A stretch of DNA of 54,914 nt. It comes from an uncultured Nitrospiraceae bacterium (GTDB lineage: Bacteria > Nitrospirota > Thermodesulfovibrionia > Thermodesulfovibrionales > Thermodesulfovibrionaceae). Shown piece after piece: positions 1 through 9,465 of the stretch. Made by a program: the position numbers and the translations under genes. The stretch spans positions 1 through 54,914 of the forward strand of contig CAKZQH010000053.1 in NCBI GenBank assembly GCA_937139565.1, read 5' to 3'. Position 1 is the stretch's first letter; each line of letters begins with the position of its first letter. Below the pieces are notes generated by a model that was not told the DNA's origin, searched no databases, and saw nothing but the letters and a program-made list of their open reading frames with translations.

Positions 1-2
1 TA

Positions 3-458
3 GTTGTACTTGACTGGTATAGTAAAAAGATAGTTGGCTGGGACATTTCTTTAAGAAGCAGGGCTGCAGAGTGGAAGCGGGCAATAGAGATGGCTATAGA
101 CAGGGAGTTTCCTGAAGGAGTAAGGGGCAAGGGGCTAAAACTGATAAGCGACAACGGCTCACAGCCAACAGCCGTATCTTTTATGAAAGACATGGCAACC
201 CTTAGCATTGAACAGATATTTACCTCCTATAACAATCCTAAGGGGAATGCCGATACGGAGCGAATGATGAGGACGATAAAAGAAGAAGTCCTATGGCTTA
301 ATGAGTTTGGCAGTTTTGAGGAGGCAAAAGAAAAGATAGGTAGGTGGATAGAGATAGACTACAACAAACTGTATGTTCATTCGGAGCTTGGATACATATC
401 ACCTGAGGAGTTTGAGGAGCGATATTTTAGTGGAGTTTTCTTAAAAGAGACTGCGTGA
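3..458 (+). CDS. IS3-family transposase (OrfB-type integrase core), 5' end outside window
   Basis: The frame is open from base 3, so the protein begins upstream of the window. The visible part is the C-terminal half of an rve/DDE integrase core. The first catalytic Asp lies in VVLDWYSK at the extreme start, the second in LISDNGSQPT, and the Glu in GNADTERMMRTIKEE. The end (YNKLYVHSELGYISPEEFEERY) is typical of IS3-group OrfB. All three acidic residues are present, so this part is not obviously dead. The TGA stop at 456-458 is followed by non-coding DNA. Whether the element is intact cannot be judged because its left half and OrfA lie outside. Confidence 0.85.
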   Translation, partial: VVLDWYSKKIVGWDISLRSRAAEWKRAIEMAIDREFPEGVRGKGLKLISDNGSQPTAVSFMKDMATLSIEQIFTSYNNPKGNADTERMMRTIKEEVLWLNEFGSFEEAKEKIGRWIEIDYNKLYVHSELGYISPEEFEERYFSGVFLKETA

Positions 459-584
459 GGGAGATAACGAGATATGGGTTGGACTGAGAGAGTCGATTGT
501 GGGGCAAGTAAGGAAGGTGTTTTTGAATGTGTAATATCTCTACACCTTTTAGGCATTAAAAATGTCTTGAAAAAAGGGTCGCAG

Positions 585-706
585 TACAGATTAGCTTTAA
601 GAGGAGTAAAAGACATTAAGACTACATTAGGTGGTAAAGGAAAATATGAGTCTATGAAATATTTAGTTTTTTTGAATAAAATATGCCCTAAATTGATGAA
701 GTTGGG
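585..706. repeat. End fragment of the dispersed TIR element
   Basis: This stretch matches, in inverted orientation, the left ends of the larger elements at 2571-3382 and 35777-36655. Shared blocks include AGACTACATTAGGTGG, AAATATTTAGTTTTTTTGAA and the terminal TTGATGAAGTTGGGT at about 692-706. An open frame across 474-743 arises only from this relic and has no ribosome binding site or recognisable fold, so I do not call it a gene. A still shorter fragment of the same end is at 31090-31137. Confidence 0.65.
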
Positions 707-915
707 TTTTAATGACTCTCTTGCCCTTTCACCAAAAAGTTAAAAAAAGCATTAAAGGAGATTGAATTGATGGCGATGCTTGAGATAAAAATATACATCT
801 CCGTATGAATTATACTACTAATCAGCAAGACCTTAAGCAAGTAGAGAACGGTAAAATATATATTGCAACGCTCTTATTCCCAAAAAACCTCTAATTACAT
901 CTAATTATTACTCAG

Positions 916-980
916 ACATAACTTATAGCAGCCGAGCCTCAGCGATGAAATCGCTGAAAGGCTACAGCTGCTGGTTAGGC
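916..980 (-). repeat. Long imperfect hairpin downstream of the peroxiredoxin, attC-like
   Basis: The region folds into a hairpin: 940-946 pairs with 950-956 around a GAA loop, 935-938 with 960-963, and 928-932 with 967-971, with small bulges. It is flanked by ACATAAC (916-922) and GTTAGGC (974-980), which are partly complementary (5 of 7). On the minus strand the order gene stop, GCCTAAC, palindrome, GTTATGT resembles an integron attC site placed 3' of its cassette gene. A plain transcription terminator is less likely because no T-run follows on the gene's strand. The attC reading is tentative. Confidence 0.4.
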
Positions 981-995
981 CGTCTTAAACATTGT

Positions 996-1700
996 TTAAG
1001 GTTTCCACACTTCCCAGACTTTACCAACTAGCTTTAGACCTGGCTTGAGTGTGGTCTGTCCGGGTTGCCACCCAGATGGCGTTACTTCACCAGTTGCGCG
1101 TACGTGTTGAAATGCCAGAATCTGTCGGATTAACTCATCGGGATTCCGACCTACTTCTGGAGTAAGTACTTCCATAGCTCTAATTACAAAATCTGGATCA
1201 ATGATAAATCTACCCCGAATGTCCACTCCAGCTGCCTCATCATACACTCCGTAGAGTTGACCAATTTTTCCGCCAGCATCTTCAAGCATAGGGAATGGCA
1301 CTCCACCCTCAATCATCTTACTTAACTCCTGCTCCTGCCAAATCTTGTGGACAAAACGGCTATCTGTACTCATAGCAAGCACTTCCACGCCAAGGGATTT
1401 CAACTTTTCATAGCGGACAGCGACCGCTGCCAATTCGGTCGGTCAAACAAATGTAAAGTCTCCAGGATAAAAACAGAGGATAATCCATTTTCCCTTATAA
1501 TCGGAAAGTTTGACCTGTTTGAAGCCAATCCCTTCAATATAGGCATTGGCCTCAAAATCGATGGCTTGCTGACCAACGCGTGCTATCATTTTAACCTCCT
1601 TGCTTAAAGTCTCGCCCTCAATAGGTGAGACTCTCTCTTCCGCTGTGGGCACAATTGGCCCACGGGCTGGTTTTACGCAACCACTTTCTAATTCTGTCAT
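996..1700 (-). CDS. Selenocysteine-containing peroxiredoxin (AhpC/TSA family), UGA decoded as Sec
   Basis: The protein is a thiol-type peroxidase reducing hydrogen or organic peroxides. The sequence reads FYPGDFTFV, then an in-frame TGA at 1443-1445, then [14 protein letters not shown] in the same frame. The family motif here is FVCPTE, so the UGA sits exactly at the peroxidatic Cys (residue 86 of 234). Downstream, the TDS and HKIW segments and a complete C-terminal domain show no decay. The usual resolving-Cys motif (GEVCP) is GEVTP here, so the enzyme looks 1-Cys-like. The N-terminus has an extra segment with Cys8. I chose ATG 1700 because AGGGAGGTTGAA lies in front of it. A second good Shine-Dalgarno (AAGGAGGTTAAA) precedes Met at 1589 (MIARVG), and an in-frame ATG lies at 1718. 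Without Sec insertion it would be read as two pieces (1443-1718 and 996-1433). Confidence 0.87.
1416..1445 (-). promoter_or_regulatory. Bacterial SECIS element immediately 3' of the UGA codon
   Basis: In the mRNA sense, 17 nt after the UGA, the RNA can form a 6-bp stem, GGCAGC (1431-1426) with GCUGUC (1421-1416). The stem contains one G-U wobble and is capped by the tetraloop GGUC (1425-1422). The E. coli fdhF SECIS has the same GGUC loop at nearly the same distance from its UGA, and SelB reads that loop. Loop identity, distance and position behind the catalytic UGA together argue strongly for Sec insertion. Confidence 0.82.
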
Positions 1701-1778
1701 TTCAACCTCCCTGCGCATGTTATGGACGTTATAGACGGCCTAAAGCTTAACTTCAGTGTTATATTTTTACTTCATATA

Positions 1779-2009
1779 CTAAAAGTTATTAAACTCTCTC
1801 TTTTGTTTATCGAGCTTACAGTTAGTGATTTTTAAGGCTTGATTTACAGAGACATGAACCTGTAAGAACTTAGAAATATCAGGGATAATCATTACGAAAT
1901 TCGTCCCTTCGTTATATAGATTGGTATATTTTTGCCGAATGCCTTTGCAAAAATTATATAATACAGGCATTTTTTGGTCTTTATACATTTTTATTTTGTT
2001 TTCTCTCAT
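1779..2009 (-). CDS. Small hypothetical protein, possibly a relic
   Basis: A 76-residue frame begins MRENKIKMYKDQKMP, with a weak GAAGG upstream. Its middle (KYTNLYNEGTNFVMIIPDIS, then SVNQALKI) recalls small bacterial proteins with a 'REGTNxVxLDPDV...SVNEALR' pattern. That is a memory-level resemblance, not an alignment. It lies between the acquired-looking peroxiredoxin and a repeat field and could be a decayed gene. No function is proposed. Confidence 0.35.
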   Translation of the reverse strand: MRENKIKMYKDQKMPVLYNFCKGIRQKYTNLYNEGTNFVMIIPDISKFLQVHVSVNQALKITNCKLDKQKREFNNF

Positions 2010-2264
2010 CTTTGTAGCCTTCGTTGCACTTATTACTTTTATTTCATCTTAACTTTCAACTTGCATCAATACCAAAAGGAAGACTATACAATGAATTATG
2101 TTAATTCAAAATGTGTATAATTCTCAAAAATATTTAATAGCAACTTAAAAGAGATAAAGTAGAACTATACCCATAACAAATTTATCAAAAAAGTCTAAAA
2201 AAGTCAAAAATGTTGATGTAATTAAATAACAGTAGATTATTAGTACAAGGTAAGGGGAAAAGGC

Positions 2265-2390
2265 TGTCAACTAAACGCCTTTCTTCAAAAATAATCTCTT
2301 CGAAATAGTATTTTTTTCTCATAATAATTGACAAAAAGGGCAACCATCTTTTAAAGCCTGCTGATCTAAATCTAATATATAAATCTTCTC
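2265..2390 (-). repeat. Dispersed ~110-bp repeat, inverted copy of 36655-36765
   Basis: The reverse complement of this stretch is highly similar to 36655-36765. Shared blocks include AAAGATGGTTGCCCTTTT and TCGAAGAGATTATTTTTGAA, and both end in an outward-facing TTGACA (2265-2270 here). At this site no gene follows the TTGACA. The bases between this repeat and the TIR element (2391-2570), and the stretch 2010-2264, hold nothing I recognise. Confidence 0.7.
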
Positions 2391-2570
2391 ATAGGAAGTT
2401 ATCTAAATGGTTATTCGTATCCCAAAGGAGTATTCCAAATGAGAGGGAGATTTATCGTTATCGTAGCGCAAAAATGCACAGATTTTAAGAGCAGTTTATA
2501 GAAATTTCATTGACTTACAAATTTTATCTGACAAAGTCAGGTACTAATGCTAAAAGTTAGATTAATTTCA

Positions 2571-3382
2571 ACCCGACTTCATTAATTGAGGGCATATTTT
2601 ATTAAAAAAAACTAAATATTTCAGAGACTTATATTTTCCTTTCCCACCTAATGTAGTCTACTATCTTTCGTACTTTTCAAAGCCAATTTTTCCTTACTTT
2701 GTTTACTAATATCAAAAATCTTTACCTGTAAAACTTAAATCAAAAGATGAATACTATCTCCGTTGATTTCTGGTTTTAATCCATTTTATTCTACATATAA
2801 TCTTTATGCTATGAGGGTATCATGATTAACAAAAGACAAGGTTCTAATGAGATTGGTAAAGGATAGAGAGAGCTATGAGGGAGAGAATAAAAGCAGGAAG
2901 GGGATCTCTGATAACATAGCGTATGAATTTTGTCACTTTGAGCCTCTCTATGAGGCAAAGCAGTTTCTATGTAAGGCCTACGAAGAGGCGACTACGAGAT
3001 TGCTTCGCTGGCGCTCGCAATGACGACAAAAGAAAATCCTCGCAATGACATCCTTCTTTTGTCACTGCGAGGCCACTAAGTGGCCGTGGCAGTCTCAAAG
3101 ACCAACGGAATGAGATCCATTCGTCGCTTGCGCTCCTCGCTATGACATAAAAAGAAAATCCTCGCAATGACAGAAAGGGGGAGAGGTTCTAATTGCAAGA
3201 ATAGAGCAGAACAAAGAGAGATGATCAGATTCGCAAATGAGATAACAAGGCAGGAGGAAAATATAGACATTTAGAGAAAAATCGGATGGTTTAAAAATAG
3301 CTCAGAAGGCATGTAGACTAATCTTTAGATGATAACTCATTGATTTACAGTGGTTTTTAAGTTCCTAGTGATGAAGTTGGGT
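2571..3382. mobile_element. Decayed TIR element, copy A
   Basis: The left end (ACCCGACTTCATTA, 2571-2584) and right end (TGATGAAGTTGGGT, 3369-3382) are inverted repeats matching at 12 of 14 positions. The whole unit is repeated at 35777-36655, and its core again at 45905-46533. Inside are scrambled short frames and a cluster of palindromic repeats. On both sides of that cluster the word GGTTCTAAT occurs, as if the cluster had inserted into it. I see no intact transposase, so it is either a dead insertion sequence or a non-autonomous element. Bases 3383-3674, between this element and the next gene, show only relic-like short frames. Confidence 0.7.
2932..3186. repeat. Cluster of 'TCACTGCGAGG' palindromic repeats (in copy A)
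   Basis: There are several units of the form TCAyTGCGAG-hairpin-GnAGTCTC in alternating orientation. One example is the GGCCAC/GTGGCC hairpin near 3070-3085. The same unit family occurs at 30551-30850, 36134-36455 and 46014-46425. Short open frames in this region are translations of the repeats. Confidence 0.75.
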
Positions 3383-3674
3383 AATATGAAACAAAAAGCC
3401 AATCACGATGCTTATTTGCTTTGTGGACTTAAGGATTGGATAAGTAGTAAAATCAGAAAATATTTGCGGTGAAAGGCCATTAATCAATGCAAAAGGGGCT
3501 AAAGGAAGAGAGGACAGCTAAAAGATTTTTCTCTAAACATTTTAAGAGTTTTAATGAAATATAGACTAGTTAAAAAGATTCTTGGAGTGACAAAAATTGG
3601 GAGATATATATCAACAAGAATAGTAAGAAATTTTTAAAAATGAAATTAAAACATAAAAAAATAAAGGTGAAATT

Positions 3675-3995
3675 ATGAAAATAGGACTCATAATTTATTC
3701 AAACGATCCAGAGACTGTATGGAACGCTTTTCGATTTGGAAATTTTGCACTTAAAGAGGGCGATGAAGTAAAGGTGTTTTTACTTGGAAAAGGAGTTGAG
3801 TGCGAATCTCTTGATACTGACAGATTCAAAATAATGGAACAGATCCAATCTTTCGTTAACAACAACGGCAAAATATTTGCCTGTGGAACATGCCTTAAGA
3901 TACGCCAGTCTGAAGGCTCAGAGATATGTCCAGTATCAACTATGCGAGATTTATATAAGATCATGCAGGAGTGTGACAAGATTGTTACTTTCTGA
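3675..3995 (+). CDS. DsrE-family small sulfur-relay-like protein
   Basis: This 106-residue protein has the DsrE/F-like fold signature. It starts MKIGLIIYSNDPETVWNAFR with a Rossmann-like first strand, then KVFLLGKGVE, then a Cys-rich segment FACGTCLKIR (Cys70, Cys73) and Cys85, and ends with the DKIVTF strand. Family members bind or transfer sulfur as persulfide, or serve as small cytoplasmic partners. The actual partner here is unknown because no dsr or tus genes are adjacent. The start has a Shine-Dalgarno-like AAAGGTG seven bases upstream. A strong terminator overlaps the stop codon, so the gene is probably monocistronic. Confidence 0.8.
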   Translation: MKIGLIIYSNDPETVWNAFRFGNFALKEGDEVKVFLLGKGVECESLDTDRFKIMEQIQSFVNNNGKIFACGTCLKIRQSEGSEICPVSTMRDLYKIMQECDKIVTF

Positions 3996-4020
3996 ACAAA
4001 AGAAAGTAAATCATTTTTTT
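3985..4020 (+). terminator. Rho-independent terminator of the DsrE-like gene
   Basis: TTACTTTC (3985-3992) pairs with GAAAGTAA (4002-4009) and is followed by a T-run at 4014-4020. The stem begins before the stop codon of the upstream gene. Confidence 0.85.
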
Positions 4021-4021
4021 A

Positions 4022-4176
4022 CCAGCACATAAAAAAGTATCTAATGTCCGCTTTTCCTTCTCTGCCGATAGTAAATCTCTCTTCCTTGAGGGGATGATGA
4101 TAAAGAAAGCCTATTAATTCGATCCCATCTACACTTAAAAAATTAATCTATGTCCCTTCTAATCATGACCTCCTTT
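4022..4176 (-). pseudogene. Remnant of a small broken gene
   Basis: A perfect-looking Shine-Dalgarno (AAAGGAGGTC, reverse complement of 4167-4176) precedes ATG 4166, which reads only MIRRDID before a stop. Shifting frame continues FLSVDGIELIGFLYHHPLK and on to about 4022. The opening recalls the N-terminus of alpha/beta-hydrolase-like proteins, but this is a guess from a short string. It looks like the frameshifted, truncated 5' end of a lost gene. Confidence 0.25.
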
Positions 4177-4249
4177 AAATCAATAGAAAAACTAAAGCTC
4201 TTCATTTTCTTATGTAATCTATCGGCAATTTAGGCGAAAATATAAATAG

Positions 4250-4279
4250 TTGATAACTAATTTATTTATGAAGTAAAAT
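4250..4279 (+). promoter_or_regulatory. Likely promoter of leuD operon
   Basis: TTGATA (4250-4255), an 18-bp spacer and TAAAAT (4274-4279) lie about 30 bases upstream of the leuD start. They are followed by the Shine-Dalgarno AGAGGAGA. I see no leader peptide or riboswitch fold. Confidence 0.55.
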
Positions 4280-4308
4280 TAAAAATTATTTTAAAAGAGG
4301 AGAAATGT

Positions 4309-4815
4309 ATGAAAATTAAAGGTAAAGTCTGGAAATTTGGCGATAACATTGATACAGATGCCATAATTCCTGCGAGATATTTAAATACTTCTGATCCAAA
4401 GGAGCTTGCCAAGCATGTGATGGAAGATGCTGACAAAGATTTTCCGTTAAAAGTTAAAGAAGGTGATATCATAATTGCCGGAAGAAACTTTGGATGCGGT
4501 TCTTCTCGGGAGCATGCTCCTATTGCTATAAAAGCTGCAGGAATTGGAGCAGTTGTTGCAAAGAGTTTTGCACGAATTTTCTTTCGAAATGCCTTTAATA
4601 TAGGACTACCTATATTTGAAGTTCCTCTTCTTATTGACGAAGCAGATGAAGGAGATATAATCGAGATTGATATGGATTCTGGAGAAATTATAAATATTAC
4701 AAAGGCTATGAAATATCAGACAAAGCCAATTCCAGAATTCATGCAGGAGCTAATAAATTCTGGAGGGCTTGTTGAATGGACAAAAAAGAGATTAGCAGGG
4801 AGGGAAGAAAAATGA
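4309..4815 (+). CDS. leuD: 3-isopropylmalate dehydratase small subunit
   Basis: This is the small (swivel) subunit of isopropylmalate isomerase, the second step of leucine synthesis. The 168-residue length is that of the short LeuD/HacB class. Signatures are GDNIDTDAIIPARYLNT near the N-terminus, with the substrate-recognition loop YLNT (residues 25-28), and AGRNFGCGSSREHAPIA. The iron-sulfur large subunit (leuC) is not in the window and must be elsewhere. The start follows AGAGGAGAAATGT. The gene overlaps leuB by ATGA. The YLNT loop does not by itself decide between isopropylmalate and homoaconitate-type substrates; the leuB neighbour supports leucine synthesis. Confidence 0.93.
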   Translation: MKIKGKVWKFGDNIDTDAIIPARYLNTSDPKELAKHVMEDADKDFPLKVKEGDIIIAGRNFGCGSSREHAPIAIKAAGIGAVVAKSFARIFFRNAFNIGLPIFEVPLLIDEADEGDIIEIDMDSGEIINITKAMKYQTKPIPEFMQELINSGGLVEWTKKRLAGREEK

Positions 4816-5942
4816 AAAAATCTACCGAAAAAAGAATCTGTAAGAGTAAAAAATCCTCCTGTGCCTCCAAATCATATAAAATCGCTGTCATACCGGGCGA
4901 TGGTACAGGACCAGAAGTTATCCGTGAGGGCGTAAAGGTTTTAGATGCAGTGAGTAAAAGATTGGGATTTAAGCTCGATTATACCTATTTTGACTTTGGT
5001 GGAGAAAGATATCTTCGCACAGGAGAAACTCTCCCTGATAGCGCCATAGAGGAGTTAAAAAAATTCAATGCCATATATCTTGGTGCAATTGGCCATCCTG
5101 ATGTAAAACCAGGAATTCTTGAAAAGGGAATTCTTCTTAGGCTTCGCTTTGAGCTTGATCAGTATGTAAATCTAAGACCAGTCAAACTATTTCCAGGGGT
5201 GGATTGTCCACTTAAAGACAAGAAGCCAGAGGATATAGATTTTGTAGTAGTAAGGGAGAATACTGAAGGTCTTTATACGGGCTCTGGAGGTTTTCTTAAA
5301 AAGGGAACACCTGATGAGGTGGCAATACAGGTTTCCATAAATACTCGTAAGGGTGTGGAGCGTTGTATAAGGTATGCTTTTGAGTATTGTAAAAAGAGAA
5401 ATAAAAATAAGAAGCTTACCATTTGCGGGAAGACAAATGTTCTTACCTTTGCTTTTGACCTATGGGAGAGAACCTTCTATGAGGTAGCAAAGGAGTATCC
5501 AGATATTACTGTTGATTATGCTCATGTTGATGCTATTACAATGTGGTTTGTAAAAAATCCTGAATGGTTTGATGTTATCGTAACTGACAATATGTTTGGG
5601 GATATAATTACAGACCTTGGAGCTATGATACAGGGTGGAATGGGAATAGCTGCTGGAGGAAATATAAATCCTGATGGAGTTTCCATGTTTGAACCAATTG
5701 GAGGCTCAGCTCCTAAATACACTGGGAAAAATGTCATCAATCCTCTTGCTGCCATATGTGCAGGCGGAATGATGCTTGAAAACATTGGAGAAGAAATAGC
5801 AGGGAAATTAATTGAAAGAGCTGTCATAGAGGTAACAGGGAAACACCTAAAAAGCCTTGCAGCCGGTAAAATGGGATATTCAACTTCAGAAGTAGGAGAT
5901 TTGGTTGCAAAATATGTTACAGAATTACCCTTGGAGGGATAG
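4812..5942 (+). CDS. leuB: 3-isopropylmalate dehydrogenase
   Basis: This NAD-dependent oxidative decarboxylase performs the third step of leucine synthesis. Motifs include IPGDGTGPEVIREGV, GAIGHPDVKPG, the Arg-rich LRFELDQYVNLRPV, VVRENTEGLY, the metal-binding DNMFGDIITDLG and GSAPKYTGK. I take ATG 4812, which overlaps the leuD stop as ATGA and follows GGGAGGGAAG, rather than an in-frame ATG at 4776 inside leuD. The protein is then 377 residues with a Lys/Ser/Cys-rich extension of about 19 residues before the first beta strand. Related isocitrate or tartrate dehydrogenases cannot be fully excluded, but position and motifs favour LeuB. Confidence 0.9.
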   Translation: MKKSTEKRICKSKKSSCASKSYKIAVIPGDGTGPEVIREGVKVLDAVSKRLGFKLDYTYFDFGGERYLRTGETLPDSAIEELKKFNAIYLGAIGHPDVKPGILEKGILLRLRFELDQYVNLRPVKLFPGVDCPLKDKKPEDIDFVVVRENTEGLYTGSGGFLKKGTPDEVAIQVSINTRKGVERCIRYAFEYCKKRNKNKKLTICGKTNVLTFAFDLWERTFYEVAKEYPDITVDYAHVDAITMWFVKNPEWFDVIVTDNMFGDIITDLGAMIQGGMGIAAGGNINPDGVSMFEPIGGSAPKYTGKNVINPLAAICAGGMMLENIGEEIAGKLIERAVIEVTGKHLKSLAAGKMGYSTSEVGDLVAKYVTELPLEG

Positions 5943-5944
5943 AA

Positions 5945-6967
5945 ATGCTTAAGAAAAAAGAAAAATATGTAGTAGCAGTTGTAGGAGCCACTGGAGCAGT
6001 TGGAAATGAGATGATAGCAGTGCTTGAAGAAAGAGAGTTTCCGGTTGAAAGATTAAGGCTTTTTGCATCTGAAAGAAGCCTTGGTGTAAAACTTAATTTT
6101 AAAGGTGAAGAGGTTTCCGTTGAAACCCTAAGTGAAGAGTCCTTTAAAGGCATAGACATAGCTTTGTTTTCTGCTGGAGCAGAAAGATCAAAAATATGGG
6201 CTCCTGTAGCAGCAAAAAGTGGATGTGTGGTAGTGGATAATTCGAGCCAATGGAGAATGGATCCTGAAGTTCCACTTGTTGTTCCAGAAGTAAATGCGCA
6301 TGACCTTAAATGGCATAAAGGCATTATTGCCAATCCTAATTGTTCAACAATTCAAATGGTGGTTGCTTTAAAGCCCATACATGATGTGGCAAAGATAAAA
6401 AGAGTGGTTGTTACAACCTTCCAGGCTGTATCGGGAACTGGTAAAAAGGCCATGGATGAACTTTTGAAGCAAACAGTTGATCTACTTAATTTCAAAGAAA
6501 TCAAAATTGAAGTCTATCCTCACCAGATAGCATTCAATGTGCTTCCCCATATAGATAAATTCCTCGAAAATGCTTATACAAAGGAAGAGATGAAAATGGT
6601 TAACGAGACAAAAAAAATCATGGGAGACCCTTCAATAAGAGTTACTGCAACCACAGTTAGAGTGCCAGTTTTCAGAGGGCATTCTGAGAGTGTAAACATA
6701 GAAACAGAGAAAAAGTTAACAGCCGATGAGGTAAGAGAGCTACTTCGCAAGGCTCCTGGTGTTGCAGTAATCGATAACCCTGAGAAAAATGAATATCCTC
6801 TACCTATATATGCCTCTGGCAAAGATGAAGTTTTTGTAGGAAGAATAAGGGAGGATGAATCAATTGATAATGGAATAAATATGTGGATTGTATCAGATAA
6901 TCTTCGCAAAGGTGCAGCTTTGAATGCAGTCCAGATTGCTGAAGAGCTTATCAAAATGGCAGTTTAA
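5945..6967 (+). CDS. asd: Aspartate-semialdehyde dehydrogenase
   Basis: This enzyme reduces aspartyl phosphate to aspartate semialdehyde with NADPH, the branch point to Lys, Thr and Met. The 340 residues include the NADP loop VVGATGAVGNEM (about 12-23), the catalytic Cys133 in NPNCSTIQM, QAVSGTGKKAM, and the His in VFRGHSESV. The start follows TTGGAGGGATAGAA, two bases after leuB, so it is co-transcribed with leuD-leuB. Together with metK and ahcY just downstream, the block links aspartate-family precursor supply to methionine and AdoMet use. Confidence 0.95.
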   Translation: MLKKKEKYVVAVVGATGAVGNEMIAVLEEREFPVERLRLFASERSLGVKLNFKGEEVSVETLSEESFKGIDIALFSAGAERSKIWAPVAAKSGCVVVDNSSQWRMDPEVPLVVPEVNAHDLKWHKGIIANPNCSTIQMVVALKPIHDVAKIKRVVVTTFQAVSGTGKKAMDELLKQTVDLLNFKEIKIEVYPHQIAFNVLPHIDKFLENAYTKEEMKMVNETKKIMGDPSIRVTATTVRVPVFRGHSESVNIETEKKLTADEVRELLRKAPGVAVIDNPEKNEYPLPIYASGKDEVFVGRIREDESIDNGINMWIVSDNLRKGAALNAVQIAEELIKMAV

Positions 6968-6998
6968 TTTGGCTTAATAAAATTATTAGGAGGCAAAT

Positions 6999-9412
<2,414 letters not shown>

Positions 9413-9416
9413 AAAA

Positions 9417-9450
9417 GAGGGAGTATTATAATGCTCCCTCGATTGTTATT
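9417..9450. terminator. Bidirectional terminator between ahcY and nagZ
   Basis: GAGGGAG (9417-9423) pairs with CTCCCTC (9434-9440), with further A-T pairs toward the loop. T-rich sequence follows on the plus strand, and an A-rich flank (9410-9416) gives a T-run on the minus strand. It sits between two convergent genes. Confidence 0.8.
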
Positions 9451-9465
9451 AAAATTTAATTCTCA

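Larger units (their letters stand above)
975..1743. repeat. 11-bp perfect inverted repeat bracketing the peroxiredoxin gene
   Basis: TTAGGCCGTCT at 975-985 is exactly complementary to AGACGGCCTAA at 1733-1743. Apart from about 10 bp on one side and 30 bp on the other, the pair encloses only the selenoprotein peroxiredoxin gene. This suggests that the gene moved as a small cassette, although no recombinase is visible between the repeats. Confidence 0.55.

Noticed and set aside
474-743. 89-codon open frame
   Set aside because: It reads through the end of the TIR element (shared with other copies in inverted orientation), lacks a ribosome binding site and has no protein-like conservation.
996-1433. 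Separate 145-residue peroxiredoxin starting at TTG 1433
   Set aside because: The frame continues upstream across the UGA with the whole N-terminal half of the same domain. A split would remove the catalytic site.
2932-3186. Possible CRISPR array
   Set aside because: Units are palindromic, alternate in orientation and have no regular spacers; there are no cas genes in the window.
2967-3270. Two short minus-strand open frames rich in SVIARSASDE-like peptides
   Set aside because: They are translations of palindromic repeats; near-identical peptides recur at 36014-36421 and 46227-46476.
4022-4176. Intact small gene behind a good Shine-Dalgarno
   Set aside because: The frame stops after seven residues, and the homologous-looking continuation needs a frameshift, so it is listed only as a relic.
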